Below are positions 1 to 8,693 of a stretch of 36,337 nucleotides of DNA, in pieces. This DNA comes from Bacteroidales bacterium. GTDB taxonomy: Bacteria > Bacteroidota > Bacteroidia > Bacteroidales > Bacteroidaceae. The stretch is taken from positions 1 through 36,337 of the forward strand of contig JAUNIC010000007.1 of the NCBI GenBank assembly GCA_030523615.1. The letters are read 5' to 3'. The notes beneath the pieces are model-generated. The model did no database searches. It had not been told where the DNA came from and saw only the letters and a list, made by a program, of their open reading frames with translations. The first letter of the stretch is position 1. Each line of letters opens with the position of its first letter. The position numbers were made by a program, and so were the translations under genes.

Positions 1-29
1 CATCACCCTAGGATGACAGACAAAGATCT

Positions 30-59
30 CCGTCGCAGTTCGGCCTTTCCTCGCGACGG
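30..59. other. Short inverted repeat upstream of the HU gene
   Basis: CCGTCGC (30-36) and GCGACGG (53-59) form a 7-bp perfect stem around a 16-base loop. There is no following T-tract, so it is not a clear terminator. It may be the end of an upstream unit or a leader hairpin. The rest of positions 1-116 shows no gene that I can support. Confidence 0.35.
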
Positions 60-116
60 ATTGCGCCACGAAGGCAGCGGGCAATACACTAATGCACAGA
101 CAAACTATCACCCACT

Positions 117-725
117 ATGAAGATTAAATTTGACGCCTACGAAATTGCACAAAGTCCGCTGCACGGTGCGGACAAGATCTACTCACGCCCTGCCATTGTG
201 AACCCGCAGACCATCCCCACGCGCGATGTGATGGAGAAGGTCAGCGGCGAGTGTACCCTGACCCCCATCGACATCAGCGCTGTCATCGGTTCGCTGGCCC
301 GCCACCTCAACCAGCAGTTGCTGCAGGGCAACGCCGTCCATCTCGATGGCATCGGCACCTTCAGCCTCTCTCTCAAGTTTGACGACGCCACAAAACCGAA
401 GGCCGACCTCACCGCTCGTGATGTGCGCGTGGCGGGCATCAACTTCACCCCCGACCATGCGCTCCTTGCTGAGGTGCAGCGGGAAGCCAAGTTCGAGCGC
501 AGTTCTGCCCTCCGCAGTTCGGTGGTGGGCGAGGGCGACGCCATCCTCCGTCTCCGCGAGTATTTTCAGAACCACCGGAACATCACGAAGCGCACTTTCC
601 AAGAACTCCTCGGCCTGAAGTATGGCCGTGCGACGAAACTTCTGCTCGCCCTCGAAGCCAAAAACAAACTAGGCATCGTCAAGGTGGGCCAAACCAACTT
701 CTACTATCCCGGCCCGACGCTCTGA
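117..725 (+). CDS. HU-family (HU-HIG type) DNA-binding protein
   Basis: A 202-residue protein. Residues about 1-125 resemble the Bacteroidota HU-HIG domain, an HU/IHF-like fold recognisable from the N-terminal 'MKIKFDAYEIAQSP' style opening and the central 'HLDGIGTFSLSL' strand, which corresponds to the HU 'GFGTF' beta-arm entry. Residues about 140-200 look like a small helical, winged-helix-like tail ('ITKRTFQELLGLKYGRATKLL'). These proteins are thought to bind and bend DNA as nucleoid-associated factors; nothing here shows a specific target. The start is the ATG at 117, and the stop is followed by a strong hairpin shared with the convergent gene. No TAnnTTTG box is visible in the 116 bases upstream. 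The family is fairly sure, the function is not. Confidence 0.82.
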   Translation: MKIKFDAYEIAQSPLHGADKIYSRPAIVNPQTIPTRDVMEKVSGECTLTPIDISAVIGSLARHLNQQLLQGNAVHLDGIGTFSLSLKFDDATKPKADLTARDVRVAGINFTPDHALLAEVQREAKFERSSALRSSVVGEGDAILRLREYFQNHRNITKRTFQELLGLKYGRATKLLLALEAKNKLGIVKVGQTNFYYPGPTL

Positions 726-826
726 AACTGAGTGAGGTTGGGGCAAAGATGGTGCCCATGCAAAAGCCTGTGTTTAGACAAAAACCGCAACTTTGCCTAT
801 ACAGCTGAGGCAAAATCACCAAAAAA

Positions 827-882
827 CGTAACGGCTGCTACACGCGTAACCCAATGTGTTACAACATGTAGCAGCCGTTATG
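827..882. terminator. Bidirectional intrinsic terminator between convergent genes
   Basis: TAACGGCTGCTACA (829-842) pairs perfectly with TGTAGCAGCCGTTA (867-880), extended by a C-G and a G-T pair. A second stem GTAAC/GTTAC (846-850, 858-862) is nested inside. An A-tract at 821-826 becomes an immediate U-tract for minus-strand transcripts of the beta-barrel gene. For plus-strand transcripts a run of Ts lies at about 899-906. Confidence 0.85.
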
Positions 883-933
883 CTGCGCATTCATAGCGTT
901 TTTTTTGCACATACGGTTCTCTGCCGATATGCT

Positions 934-3885
934 TCATCTCTTCTTCGGCTGCTTGTTCCAGCGGTAGAGGATGTGCACCATGACGTAGGAGGGAACGCTG
1001 TTGACCCACGTCTCGGTGATGCCCTGGGCGTTGACGACGCGGCGAGTGTTGCTGAGCTGGTGCAGGAGGTCGTGGGCGGTGATGCGGAGGCTCCAAGGGC
1101 GGGCTTGGGTGCCGGCGACGCGGTGGCTGAAGCCTTCCTCCCATTCAAGGCGATAGTAGCTGCTGCGACGGAAGTCGAAGTCCCAGGTGAGGGCGGCGTT
1201 CCAGATGAGGTTGACGTCGTTCATCGACGGATCGTCGTAACCTGTGCGCTGGAGGACGCTGAAGTCGGTGGAGAACTGCAAGTCGTGCGGCAGCTTGAAG
1301 TTGAGGTCGGTGCCGTAGTTGAGGTCGACGGAGCTGCGGGGGATGAAGCCCTCACGAGCGGAGTGCGCCGTCTGCCAACGGACGTCGGCGTGGAGAGCGG
1401 CCGTGCCGATGGTGCCGAAGCGGTAGGAGAGTTTCAGGTTTTCGTGCAAACCGTTGTTGTTGACGACGGAGATCTGGCTGTTGACCACATCGACGGAGTG
1501 GAGTAAGTTCCAGTTGGTCGTTAAGTACAACTGGCCGCGATGGTCGCTATCCAGGTGCAACCATGTGCGGATGCCGACCGACGTGGACCAGTTGCCCTGC
1601 ACATTCTCTGGGCGATAGGTGTAGGCGCCGGTCGTAGGGTTGTAAGTGTAGCCCATGGCGAGAGCGTCGTGAATACGCTTGTAGGCAGCGTCGATTATTA
1701 TCCAGCGATTTTTCGGCAGTTGTTGGTCATAGGTAGCTTTCAGCGAGTGCGTCGTGGGGTAACGGAGGTCAGCGTTGCCTTGCATCTGCGAGAGGGGGTT
1801 GGTGGCGTCGTGAATGTCGAGCAGATAGTAGCTGCTGACGGGCGACGTATTGACGTCGTAGAAGAAATCGAAGAAGCCACGGTAGCCATCGTGATGACGA
1901 ATAAGCTGGTAGTGGAGAAATGGGGCAAAGAATACGTCGCGACGATTGACCTGCTGCGTGCTTCGTGTGTCTTCGGCGTGGGTATGCTGAATTTCAATGG
2001 CGGGACCTCCATGTATGAAGTGGCTCCAGGTTTTCGTGGTCTTAAAACTTGCAGTCGCAGAGAAGTGCTGCTTGAGCAGATTGGAGGTGCGGTCGTAGGA
2101 ACCAGCGGGATCGAGGACTCCGTCGTCCCAAATCGTGCGGCTATCGGGCTGGTTGTCGTAGTTGAGCTTATAGTAAAGGTATGCTGCAAAATGTTCGGCG
2201 AGGCGGTGCGACATCATGTTGTTGAAGGAGTAATAGGCTGTGGCCTCTACGTGCGTATCGTTTGAAGAGGTCTTGAAGAGGCGGTTACGCACGTCGTCGG
2301 TTCCCGTCTGGGGGTAATGCAGGCGGAAGTCCTCGGTGCTTTCGCCAGAGAGACGCGTGTGGTGTACTTCGGCATCAAAATCAAGCTTGTTGCCTGTCAG
2401 TGGCGACTTGAAGGAAGTGCCGAGACGGTACTTCAGTTTCAGACGCTGGTCGGTGCGAGTGATGGTTTGGTCGAGCCAGTTAGTGACGTTGTCGAGCAGA
2501 TGCTGACTTGGCGTACCGGCAAAGAGGCTGTCGAGGCTTGCGGAGCGGTAACTGTCGTAAGGCTCGGCGCTGAACGCTGCCGAGAGCAATCGGTCGTCGA
2601 GGGTGGAACGACCCACTTCGACGTCAAGAGGCGAATACATCCAGAGACGCTTGGCCTTCCACTCCCAACTATTGTGGAAATTGAGCGAGGACGACCGTGC
2701 CATGGAGTTGTCCATGCGGCGACCGAAGACGTCGCCCGTCTGGAGAAACGACGTGCTGGAAGTTGCGGTTTCCGTTGTCGTGCGGTCGTGCGTGGCTTTG
2801 ACGTGCATTTTGTATTCCATGTCGCGCTTAGGCCATTCGTGGCTGAAGGTGAGGCCTCCGTAGGCACGCTGCATGATGCCGTTGACGGCCTCCTCGGCAG
2901 CCTTCCATGCGCCTTCGCTATTCGCGTCGTCGCTGTTGCTCACGTTGTTGCAGTTGGCGATAAGCCCGAACTGCGTGCGGTCGGAGAAGTAGAGGGCGAA
3001 GAGACGAGCGAGGTAGCGCTGGCCGCCCGCGGCCTCCATATTCCCCATCCACCCGCGGCTGTATTCGCGTTTGAGGGTGACGTCGAGGGTGTTGGGGGTG
3101 TTGGATTCGGTCAGATCTTTGTGGACGTTGAAGGCCGCATCCCTTTTGCCGCGGCGGTAGATCTTGACGTTTTTCACCATGTAAGCGGGGAGATTGTGGA
3201 GTGCAATCGTCGGGTCGCCCGTGAAGAAGTCCTTGCCGTTGACGAGGAGATTGCTCAGCAGGTTGCCGTTGTAGAAAATCTGCCCTCCTGCTTTGATTTC
3301 GAGGCCTGGGAGCATTGATACGAGGCGGTCGAGCATGTTGCCTTGCGCCAACTGGAAGTAGTCGGCGTTGAAGACCACCGTGTCGCCACGATGCACCATC
3401 ATGATCTGCGTGGCGGTGACGGTGGCTTCGCCCAGCTGGTGCTCGATGACGCGCTGCATCATGGCGTCGTCGGCGTGCCATTCCTTGGTGGCGAAGCCGT
3501 GCTGCTTGCGGGGAATGCTGAGCGGCATGACGAGTGTTTCGTAGCCCTTGCAGGTGAAGCGCAGGAGGTAGTCGCCGGCGGGGATATTGAACGTGTAGAC
3601 CATGTAATCCACCGGCGATAAGTCGGCACGGATATCGGCGCGAATCTCCTCGGCGTATATGAGCGTGTAGTCGATGCAACTGTCGGCGGCAAGGACCGTT
3701 GAGTCGCTTGGCGAGAGCACCTCGACGTAAGTGCTGGCAAGGTAGGCGTGGTTGAGTGCGTCGCGTACGTTGCCCTTGACTTTGACGGTTTCCGCAGGCT
3801 TTGCGTCGGGCTTGTCCTGCGTTTGTGCAAACGTTGTCGCCACGGACAAGGCGAAGAGGATGAGAGTGAAGATAAACTTTTGCAT
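934..3885 (-). CDS. Outer-membrane beta-barrel protein (TonB-receptor-like, no TonB box seen)
   Basis: A 983-residue exported protein. The reading frame is open further upstream, but the start at 3885 is chosen because it gives a typical signal peptide (MQKFIFTLILFALSVATTFAQ, residues 1-21) and lies about 30 bases below a TAnnTTTG box. After the signal peptide comes a carboxypeptidase-regulatory-like beta-sandwich (about residues 35-125), then a plug-like segment with 'VVFNADYF', 'LPGLEIKAGGQIFYNG' and 'VNGKDFFTGDP', then a long C-terminal beta-barrel ending in aromatic strands. This is the architecture of the Bacteroidota 'outer membrane beta-barrel family' related to TonB-dependent receptors. 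Substrate unknown; no SusD-like partner is adjacent. It is downstream of, and in line with, the 4.1-7.2 kb unit but has its own promoter box. Confidence 0.85.
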   Translation of the reverse strand: MQKFIFTLILFALSVATTFAQTQDKPDAKPAETVKVKGNVRDALNHAYLASTYVEVLSPSDSTVLAADSCIDYTLIYAEEIRADIRADLSPVDYMVYTFNIPAGDYLLRFTCKGYETLVMPLSIPRKQHGFATKEWHADDAMMQRVIEHQLGEATVTATQIMMVHRGDTVVFNADYFQLAQGNMLDRLVSMLPGLEIKAGGQIFYNGNLLSNLLVNGKDFFTGDPTIALHNLPAYMVKNVKIYRRGKRDAAFNVHKDLTESNTPNTLDVTLKREYSRGWMGNMEAAGGQRYLARLFALYFSDRTQFGLIANCNNVSNSDDANSEGAWKAAEEAVNGIMQRAYGGLTFSHEWPKRDMEYKMHVKATHDRTTTETATSSTSFLQTGDVFGRRMDNSMARSSSLNFHNSWEWKAKRLWMYSPLDVEVGRSTLDDRLLSAAFSAEPYDSYRSASLDSLFAGTPSQHLLDNVTNWLDQTITRTDQRLKLKYRLGTSFKSPLTGNKLDFDAEVHHTRLSGESTEDFRLHYPQTGTDDVRNRLFKTSSNDTHVEATAYYSFNNMMSHRLAEHFAAYLYYKLNYDNQPDSRTIWDDGVLDPAGSYDRTSNLLKQHFSATASFKTTKTWSHFIHGGPAIEIQHTHAEDTRSTQQVNRRDVFFAPFLHYQLIRHHDGYRGFFDFFYDVNTSPVSSYYLLDIHDATNPLSQMQGNADLRYPTTHSLKATYDQQLPKNRWIIIDAAYKRIHDALAMGYTYNPTTGAYTYRPENVQGNWSTSVGIRTWLHLDSDHRGQLYLTTNWNLLHSVDVVNSQISVVNNNGLHENLKLSYRFGTIGTAALHADVRWQTAHSAREGFIPRSSVDLNYGTDLNFKLPHDLQFSTDFSVLQRTGYDDPSMNDVNLIWNAALTWDFDFRRSSYYRLEWEEGFSHRVAGTQARPWSLRITAHDLLHQLSNTRRVVNAQGITETWVNSVPSYVMVHILYRWNKQPKKR

Positions 3886-3915
3886 AACGAAAGTGTATTG
3901 GTTGGTTTTCGTCGG

Positions 3916-3923
3916 CAAAAGTA
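3916..3923 (-). promoter_or_regulatory. -7 box (TACTTTTG) for the beta-barrel gene
   Basis: The minus strand reads TACTTTTG, matching the Bacteroidota consensus TAnnTTTG, about 30 bases upstream of the chosen start. I see no convincing TTG at the -33 position. Confidence 0.55.
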
Positions 3924-4051
3924 CAACGAATCTTTTAGTCGCACTGCATTCCGCTGTTTGCAATGTGTTGACAAGTTGCGGCGGGCAAGAGAAAAGGAGT
4001 TTGCAAATAGTTTGCAAACTCCTGTAAACGGTTGAAATAAAGCGCCCTATT

Positions 4052-5125
4052 CTAAATCTGCTCAATAAACTCATCCCACGCCTTAGAGCTGCCCTTTTTG
4101 TCGAAGACCTTCGTGTAGAGGCGGCCGCGGATGGTGCTCACGGTGCTCTTGTCCTTGCAGATGGCGGTGGCGATTTCGGTGGGCGTGAAGTGGAGCTTGA
4201 GGAGGAGACAGACGCGGTACTCCGTTTCGGAGAAAGCGTAAAGCGAATAGAGGCGACCACGGAATGTGGGGTGCAGGCGGCGCACCTGACGCTCAATCTC
4301 GGCCCAATCGTCGGGGGAGAAGTGAGCCCCTCCCCCCGCCCTCCCCGTTAGGGAGGGAGCGGCGTCGCCAGCGCGGCGCTTGAGGTCGAGGTACCAGTCG
4401 GAGGCGTAGAGCTCGTCGGAGAGTTGGCGCGTCGTCTCACGGATGGCTTCGGGACGTTCCTTGATTTCCTCCTGCAAGTCGGCGAGGGCAGCCGTCAAGC
4501 GGCGGTTGCGACGGTAGAACCACATCATCCAACAGCCGCCGATGAACAGCAGGAGGAGGCACGCCATAATAATATACGTCCTTGTGCGCACCTCGTTGTG
4601 TGCCGTGATGTACCATTCGTAGAGGTTCTCTTGGCCCCAGAACATGTATTCTCTCTCCATCACCATATCCGAGAAAGCGATGAGGTCTTTCTGCTCTTTT
4701 TGCGAGATGCCGTCGAAGCGACGCCAATGCTGAATGGTCCCGTGCCAAAGGATGTTGAGCACCGAGTCGTGCATTTCGACGATGGGAATGACCACGTCGC
4801 CCTCGGCATAGAGCGAATCGATGTCGGGCATGAAGAGGTAAGGTTCTGAGGTATAGGGAACGAGGCGCGGCTTACCATAGTAATTTCTCTTGACGTACTT
4901 ATGCACCTTACTGTCGGCATATACCTTATAGATAGTATCCTTACAAGCTTGTATTTTGTCAATGGCACCCGTCGAGTCGAGGTAGGCCGTCTGGGTGTTT
5001 ATCCACACGCCGTTGATGTTGAAGTTTTTGGGTTGTGACGTCTCGAGGACGGGGAACTCTCCGATAAACCTCAGCAAGAGGAGTGCGGCGAGGGCTACAA
5101 TAATAATATAGATGAGTCGTTTCAT
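4052..5125 (-). CDS. Membrane-anchored protein with C-terminal LuxR/sigma4-like HTH
   Basis: 357 residues from the ATG at 5125; an upstream in-frame ATG exists but MKRLIYIIIVALAALLLL gives a proper N-terminal anchor. There are two membrane segments (about 3-19 and 184-203), so residues 20-183 should be periplasmic and the rest cytoplasmic. After the second segment comes a charged, probably coiled helix (about 205-250). The C-terminal domain (about 296-341, 'FSETEYRVCLLLKLHFTPTEIATAI...STVSTIRGRLYTKVF') resembles the HTH at the end of many Bacteroidota membrane regulators. The likely role is sensing an envelope signal and regulating transcription, perhaps of the adjacent outer-membrane genes; this is inferred. 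Oddity: residues 256-267 (APSLTGRAGGGA) are encoded by a copy of the G-rich hairpin repeat inserted in frame. It starts 25 bases after the previous gene, so it is probably co-transcribed. Confidence 0.72.
   Translation of the reverse strand: MKRLIYIIIVALAALLLLRFIGEFPVLETSQPKNFNINGVWINTQTAYLDSTGAIDKIQACKDTIYKVYADSKVHKYVKRNYYGKPRLVPYTSEPYLFMPDIDSLYAEGDVVIPIVEMHDSVLNILWHGTIQHWRRFDGISQKEQKDLIAFSDMVMEREYMFWGQENLYEWYITAHNEVRTRTYIIMACLLLLFIGGCWMMWFYRRNRRLTAALADLQEEIKERPEAIRETTRQLSDELYASDWYLDLKRRAGDAAPSLTGRAGGGAHFSPDDWAEIERQVRRLHPTFRGRLYSLYAFSETEYRVCLLLKLHFTPTEIATAICKDKSTVSTIRGRLYTKVFDKKGSSKAWDEFIEQI
4324..4360 (-). repeat. G-rich hairpin repeat, copy A (inside a coding sequence)
   Basis: On the minus strand: CTCCCTCCC-TAAC-GGGGAGGG stem-loop, then CGGGGGGAGGGGCTC. 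It lies in frame inside the HTH regulator gene and encodes a Gly/Ala/Pro linker between the coiled helix and the HTH domain. It has the same architecture and sense orientation as copies B, C, D1 and F. Confidence 0.75.
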
Positions 5126-5150
5126 GAAGGGGGCGTTATATTCTGAAGTA

Positions 5151-6383
5151 TCAGAAGGCGAACTCGGCGGAGAGGCCTGCACGGTCGAGAGCGGCATCGA
5201 GATGGAGACCTAACGTGTGGCGACCGAGGTCGAAGAGGCAACCCGTGCCGACATAAGCACCTGCCTGGAGGCCGGGGTTGAAGCCGAAGTAGAAGCGGTC
5301 GTCCGTCACCTTGTACATACCAGCATAGTCGGTCTTGTGGCCGAAGACACCGTTGACGTAGTAGCGCACTACGGCACCAGCGCGAATGAGCGGACGCACA
5401 CGACCCGTGCCGAAAGTGTACTGGGCGCCAAAGGTGAGGTTGAGCTGGTCACCGCGGCACTGCCAAGGCTTCGTCTGTTCGCGATAACCCGTACCAGTGG
5501 GCTTGCGGGCGCGGACGGTGATGGGATTGTCGTCGGAGATGCGGAGCGGCGAATAGGTCAGCGCAACCTGCATCGCGAGCCCCTCGGCCCACTTCGGAGC
5601 GTGGTAGTCGATGCCCACACCGATCTCGAAACTCGAAGCGTAGGGTTCGAGAATTTTATCGATGGTCTCGGGAATGCGCAAGGAGTTGATGCTGTAGGTG
5701 TAGTTGTAGCCGGCAATCACCTTGAAGGCGCAGCGCTGCTGCTTCATCTCCTCGGCGGTGAGTCCGCCGATGCCGTTGGCGTGGTCGATGGTGCGCTGCT
5801 GGACGTCGGTGGTGCGGGGTTGGAGGTTGACAATCTGTGCCTCGTCGGCGGGCATGAGATGACCCGAGAAGATGCCGAAGTTGGCTTTCAGCGTGATGGG
5901 GTCGATCATGAGGCGCGAGTAGACTCTGGAGTTGGGCGAGTCGGGCGTAGAGAGGTAGAGTTTGTGGACAATCTGTGTACCGCGGCGGTTGGTCTCGGTC
6001 TCGACCTTGACCACATTGCGGTAGTCGCGCTGCGTCATGCGTTTGGCGTCGAGCTGATCGGGATGCCAGTACTCCATGCTCTCAGCGGCCTCCTTCTGGC
6101 TCTTGGTGAGGTTGGTTTGCACATTTGCGCCGGAGGTGTCGACCTGAATGGTCAGGAGCGAGTCGGAGAGGAGGATGTAGTTGTTCGTAGTGATGAGCTG
6201 CGAATAGCTGTAGGAGGTGGTCGTGATGTTGTCGATGACCATGACCCAGTGGCCCGAATTGAGCAGATCGTAGGTGCGCATGACGGCCTGTTCGCGTTCT
6301 GCGTCCGTGACTTTCGTGCGCTGTGCTGCTGCGGGCACGATGGCCAAAATGGCAAGAAGGAAGATAATGAGTGTCTTCTTCAT
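5151..6383 (-). CDS. Secreted protein with probable C-terminal outer-membrane barrel, unknown function
   Basis: 410 residues. The start at 6383 is chosen for its signal peptide (MKKTLIIFLLAILAIVPAAAQ). Residues about 25-150 contain alternating strands ('HWVMVIDNITTTSYSYSQLITTNNYILLSDSLLTIQV') reminiscent of Bacteroidota DUF4251-type secreted domains, but I am not certain of the family. The C-terminal half has repeated amphipathic strands with glycine and aromatic residues ('LNLTFGAQYTFGTGRVRPLIRAGAVVRYYVNG', 'YFGFNPGLQAGAYVGTG') and ends in a phenylalanine, as expected for a small outer-membrane barrel. It sits between the DUF4919-like gene (77-base gap) and the membrane HTH regulator (25-base gap), all on the minus strand, suggesting a three-gene unit in which the regulator might monitor this envelope protein. 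Function unknown. Confidence 0.6.
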   Translation of the reverse strand: MKKTLIIFLLAILAIVPAAAQRTKVTDAEREQAVMRTYDLLNSGHWVMVIDNITTTSYSYSQLITTNNYILLSDSLLTIQVDTSGANVQTNLTKSQKEAAESMEYWHPDQLDAKRMTQRDYRNVVKVETETNRRGTQIVHKLYLSTPDSPNSRVYSRLMIDPITLKANFGIFSGHLMPADEAQIVNLQPRTTDVQQRTIDHANGIGGLTAEEMKQQRCAFKVIAGYNYTYSINSLRIPETIDKILEPYASSFEIGVGIDYHAPKWAEGLAMQVALTYSPLRISDDNPITVRARKPTGTGYREQTKPWQCRGDQLNLTFGAQYTFGTGRVRPLIRAGAVVRYYVNGVFGHKTDYAGMYKVTDDRFYFGFNPGLQAGAYVGTGCLFDLGRHTLGLHLDAALDRAGLSAEFAF

Positions 6384-6460
6384 GATTAGCAGCGAAGTTA
6401 TGTGTGCGGGATATTGGTAGTGTGTAAGTGTCATAGTGCCGAGAGGATTTGACGTTATTA

Positions 6461-7150
6461 TTAGAATCCGAACATCTTCATTTCGAGTTGCAGCACGCGG
6501 GAAGCCTCGAAGCTGATAGTCTTGTCAGAGTAGTATTCGCTGCCTTCGTCGAGCGTAAACACGTCGCACTGGCCAACGAGATTCTGCGAGGAGTATTTCC
6601 AGAGGTTCAGGTAGTAACGCATGAAGCTATACTCCTCGGCCACAGACGAAACGTAGAAAGGATGCTCCAGACTGCCGTCACCCGTGGTGGCGATGGTATT
6701 GAAAACGCGCATACTACGGTTGTAGTACAGTTGGCATTCGGATTCCTGGTAAGTCGTATCGCCAGATTCGATGAGATCATCGATAGCGTAAGCGGCAGCG
6801 ATGAGGGCCGAGGTGTTGAACGGATTGATGTCAAGTGCCTTCTTGGCTGAGGCTACAGCATCAGCGTACTGATCCTTGCCGTAGAAGTCCCAAGCGTCGT
6901 CGGCCAAGCTCTGTTCGCTACCTTCCGAAAGGAACGACTGCCCATAGACAGCCAGCTGCCTCTCTTCTATGGTGAGCGTTTTGTCGAGTTGGGGTGCAGT
7001 GAGACGAGCCGTGAGCGACTTCACAGAGTCGGGCATGGTTGTAACCATTTTTTCAATCTTCTGCCAGTCGATGGGCATGAAGGTTCGCTCCTGTGCAAAA
7101 GCAGACATGGAACAAACGGCCAGCAAGGCCGCAATGATAATCTTCTTCAT
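6461..7150 (-). CDS. Exported DUF4919-like protein
   Basis: 229 residues from the ATG at 7150, giving a clean signal peptide (MKKIIIAALLAVCSMSAFAQ). The mature part is mostly helical and carries a TPR-like stretch ('YADAVASAKKALDINPFNTSALIAAAYAIDDL', about 107-140) followed by 'EHPFYVSSVAEEYSFMRYYLNLW', which resembles the Bacteroidota-specific DUF4919 family as I remember it. The family assignment is tentative and the function unknown. It is first in the minus-strand unit 7150-4052 and has a complete promoter directly upstream. Confidence 0.62.
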   Translation of the reverse strand: MKKIIIAALLAVCSMSAFAQERTFMPIDWQKIEKMVTTMPDSVKSLTARLTAPQLDKTLTIEERQLAVYGQSFLSEGSEQSLADDAWDFYGKDQYADAVASAKKALDINPFNTSALIAAAYAIDDLIESGDTTYQESECQLYYNRSMRVFNTIATTGDGSLEHPFYVSSVAEEYSFMRYYLNLWKYSSQNLVGQCDVFTLDEGSEYYSDKTISFEASRVLQLEMKMFGF

Positions 7151-7198
7151 AATGCATCGCCCTGTGTTCGTGTCGGGCATAACTGTTGATTTCCGGCG

Positions 7199-7230
7199 CA
7201 AAGTTACAACTGTTATTTTAGTTGAGCAAG
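7199..7230 (-). promoter_or_regulatory. Bacteroidota promoter for the DUF4919-like gene
   Basis: Minus-strand -7 box TAACTTTG (7206-7199) with CTTG (7230-7227) as -33 element and a 20-base spacer. The start codon follows 48 bases downstream. Confidence 0.72.
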
Positions 7231-7388
7231 TTTTTCTGCGTCTTTTTTCGGTTTTTGTCAGCAATGCGAAAAATGCGGTGCTTTCTTATGAGTACGCACG
7301 ACGGAGAGAAAGGTTCAGTTTTTCTACGCTTTTTTTTCGCGTCACAAGGAAAGAGATACCTGCCTTTGGCATAGTGAACACAAAAGAA

Positions 7389-7427
7389 AAGCGCCACCGC
7401 AACGAGGAGAGGGTTGCGGTGGCGCTT
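7389..7427 (-). terminator. Intrinsic terminator of the C1 peptidase gene
   Basis: AAGCGCCACCGCAAC (7389-7403) and GTTGCGGTGGCGCTT (7413-7427) form a perfect 15-bp stem with a 9-base loop. Downstream on the minus strand the sequence is U-rich (CTTTTCTTTTG). It lies 32 bases below the stop codon. Confidence 0.88.
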
Positions 7428-7459
7428 GTTATAATAAAATATTATAGGAAGATGGCAGA

Positions 7460-8692
7460 TTAGATGCCGTACTTCTTGCGGAGGTCAGCAGGAACGGCGT
7501 TCTTGTTGATCACGATGTTCATGGTCTTGTAAGCTACGTAGGGCTTGCTGACATACCAGAAACCTTCGTAGGGACCGTAGTTACCCCAAGAGTTCTTCAT
7601 CATGAAGTACTCCTTGCCGTTCTGGTCCTGAGCGATACCATAGATCTGCATACCGTGGTCGTCGGTGGTCTCCCAGTTGTCGTAGCCGAGCTGACGCATT
7701 TCGGGAGTGATGACCTTTTCGCCGGCGTTGTCGCTAACGGTAACGTTTGCACCAGCCTTCTCGCCGGTCCAGCGGCTCTGGTCGGAGCCTACGCCAGCGC
7801 TGCTCTTGGTGTCGGGCACGGTGGCTACGCACTTGTTCTTGCCGGTGCGGCGAGAGAAACCATCCTCGCTGACGTCGGCACCCCAAGCAAAGGTCCAACC
7901 AGCGCGGACACCTTCTTCCATCACGCGCATGAAGTCGTCGAGTTCCATGTTGAGGGTGCTGCCCCAACGCCAGTTGTCCTGGATCTCGAGGATGAAGTAT
8001 TCGCCGTAGGGCTGGTGGGTGTAGCTGGTGAGGCTGATGTAGTCGTTGGGATCAAGGTGGAGGTAGTCAGATACGAAGCTCTTCGGGGTGTAGTGTTTGC
8101 CCTTGTAGTCGAACTCAGTGGGAGTCTGGCCGAAGTAGTCGTCGATCATGCCCTGAACGCTCTTCTTCCATGCGGGATTGATCTTCTTAGCGTCGCTGGT
8201 AGCGATGGCCTTGAGGTAAGCCTCCATGGGGGGGAAGAAGCTGCTGAAGTTGAAGAGGCTGTCGCCGTAGCAAGTGGTGGGGTAGGGCATTACACCTTCG
8301 GGAGCGAGACCGTAGTGCTTCATGCAGTAGATGGCGTCGTAGAAGGAGCCACCCTGGCTGAAGCTGGCGTCGCCGTGGGTGCGGACGTGGCGGTCGGCAC
8401 GGTCGGTGTAGGTCTTGCTCACGAGGAAGCTCTCGCAGAGGTCGAGTTCGTCGGCGCTGATGCCGGGGTTCTTCTTGAGCACTTCGCTCTCGAGGAATGC
8501 GAGGCTGGAGTATGCCCAGCAGGTACCGGAGTTGTTCTGGTTCTTGATGCTGGTCACGGGGTTAGCGATGACGGTGGTGAACACGAGGGTGTCCTTGGGG
8601 AGTTCAGGAGCTGCAGCCTTCTTCTTGGGCTTTGCAGCCATGGCGCTGCCAGCGAAGAGGGTAGCGGCAGCGAGGAGGAGAATTTTGTTCAT
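7460..8692 (-). CDS. Exported C1 papain-fold peptidase (bleomycin hydrolase/PepC-like)
   Basis: 410 residues from the ATG at 8692; the first 20 residues are a signal peptide (MNKILLLAAATLFAGSAMAA). The catalytic set of C1B peptidases is visible: Cys58 in 'NQNNSGTCWAYSS' (with the oxyanion Gln52), His346 in 'DDHGMQIYGI' and Asn367 in 'MMKNSWG'. Length and motif spacing fit the bleomycin hydrolase/aminopeptidase C branch, but unlike cytoplasmic PepC it is exported, a common arrangement in Bacteroidales. It probably degrades peptides in the periplasm or outside the cell; substrate unknown. It is transcribed alone: a promoter at 8823-8852, a roughly 125-base leader that contains repeat copy B, and a strong terminator. 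The open frame continues upstream through the repeat, but that extension lacks a signal peptide and is not used here. Confidence 0.88.
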   Translation of the reverse strand: MNKILLLAAATLFAGSAMAAKPKKKAAAPELPKDTLVFTTVIANPVTSIKNQNNSGTCWAYSSLAFLESEVLKKNPGISADELDLCESFLVSKTYTDRADRHVRTHGDASFSQGGSFYDAIYCMKHYGLAPEGVMPYPTTCYGDSLFNFSSFFPPMEAYLKAIATSDAKKINPAWKKSVQGMIDDYFGQTPTEFDYKGKHYTPKSFVSDYLHLDPNDYISLTSYTHQPYGEYFILEIQDNWRWGSTLNMELDDFMRVMEEGVRAGWTFAWGADVSEDGFSRRTGKNKCVATVPDTKSSAGVGSDQSRWTGEKAGANVTVSDNAGEKVITPEMRQLGYDNWETTDDHGMQIYGIAQDQNGKEYFMMKNSWGNYGPYEGFWYVSKPYVAYKTMNIVINKNAVPADLRKKYGI

Positions 8693-8693
8693 A

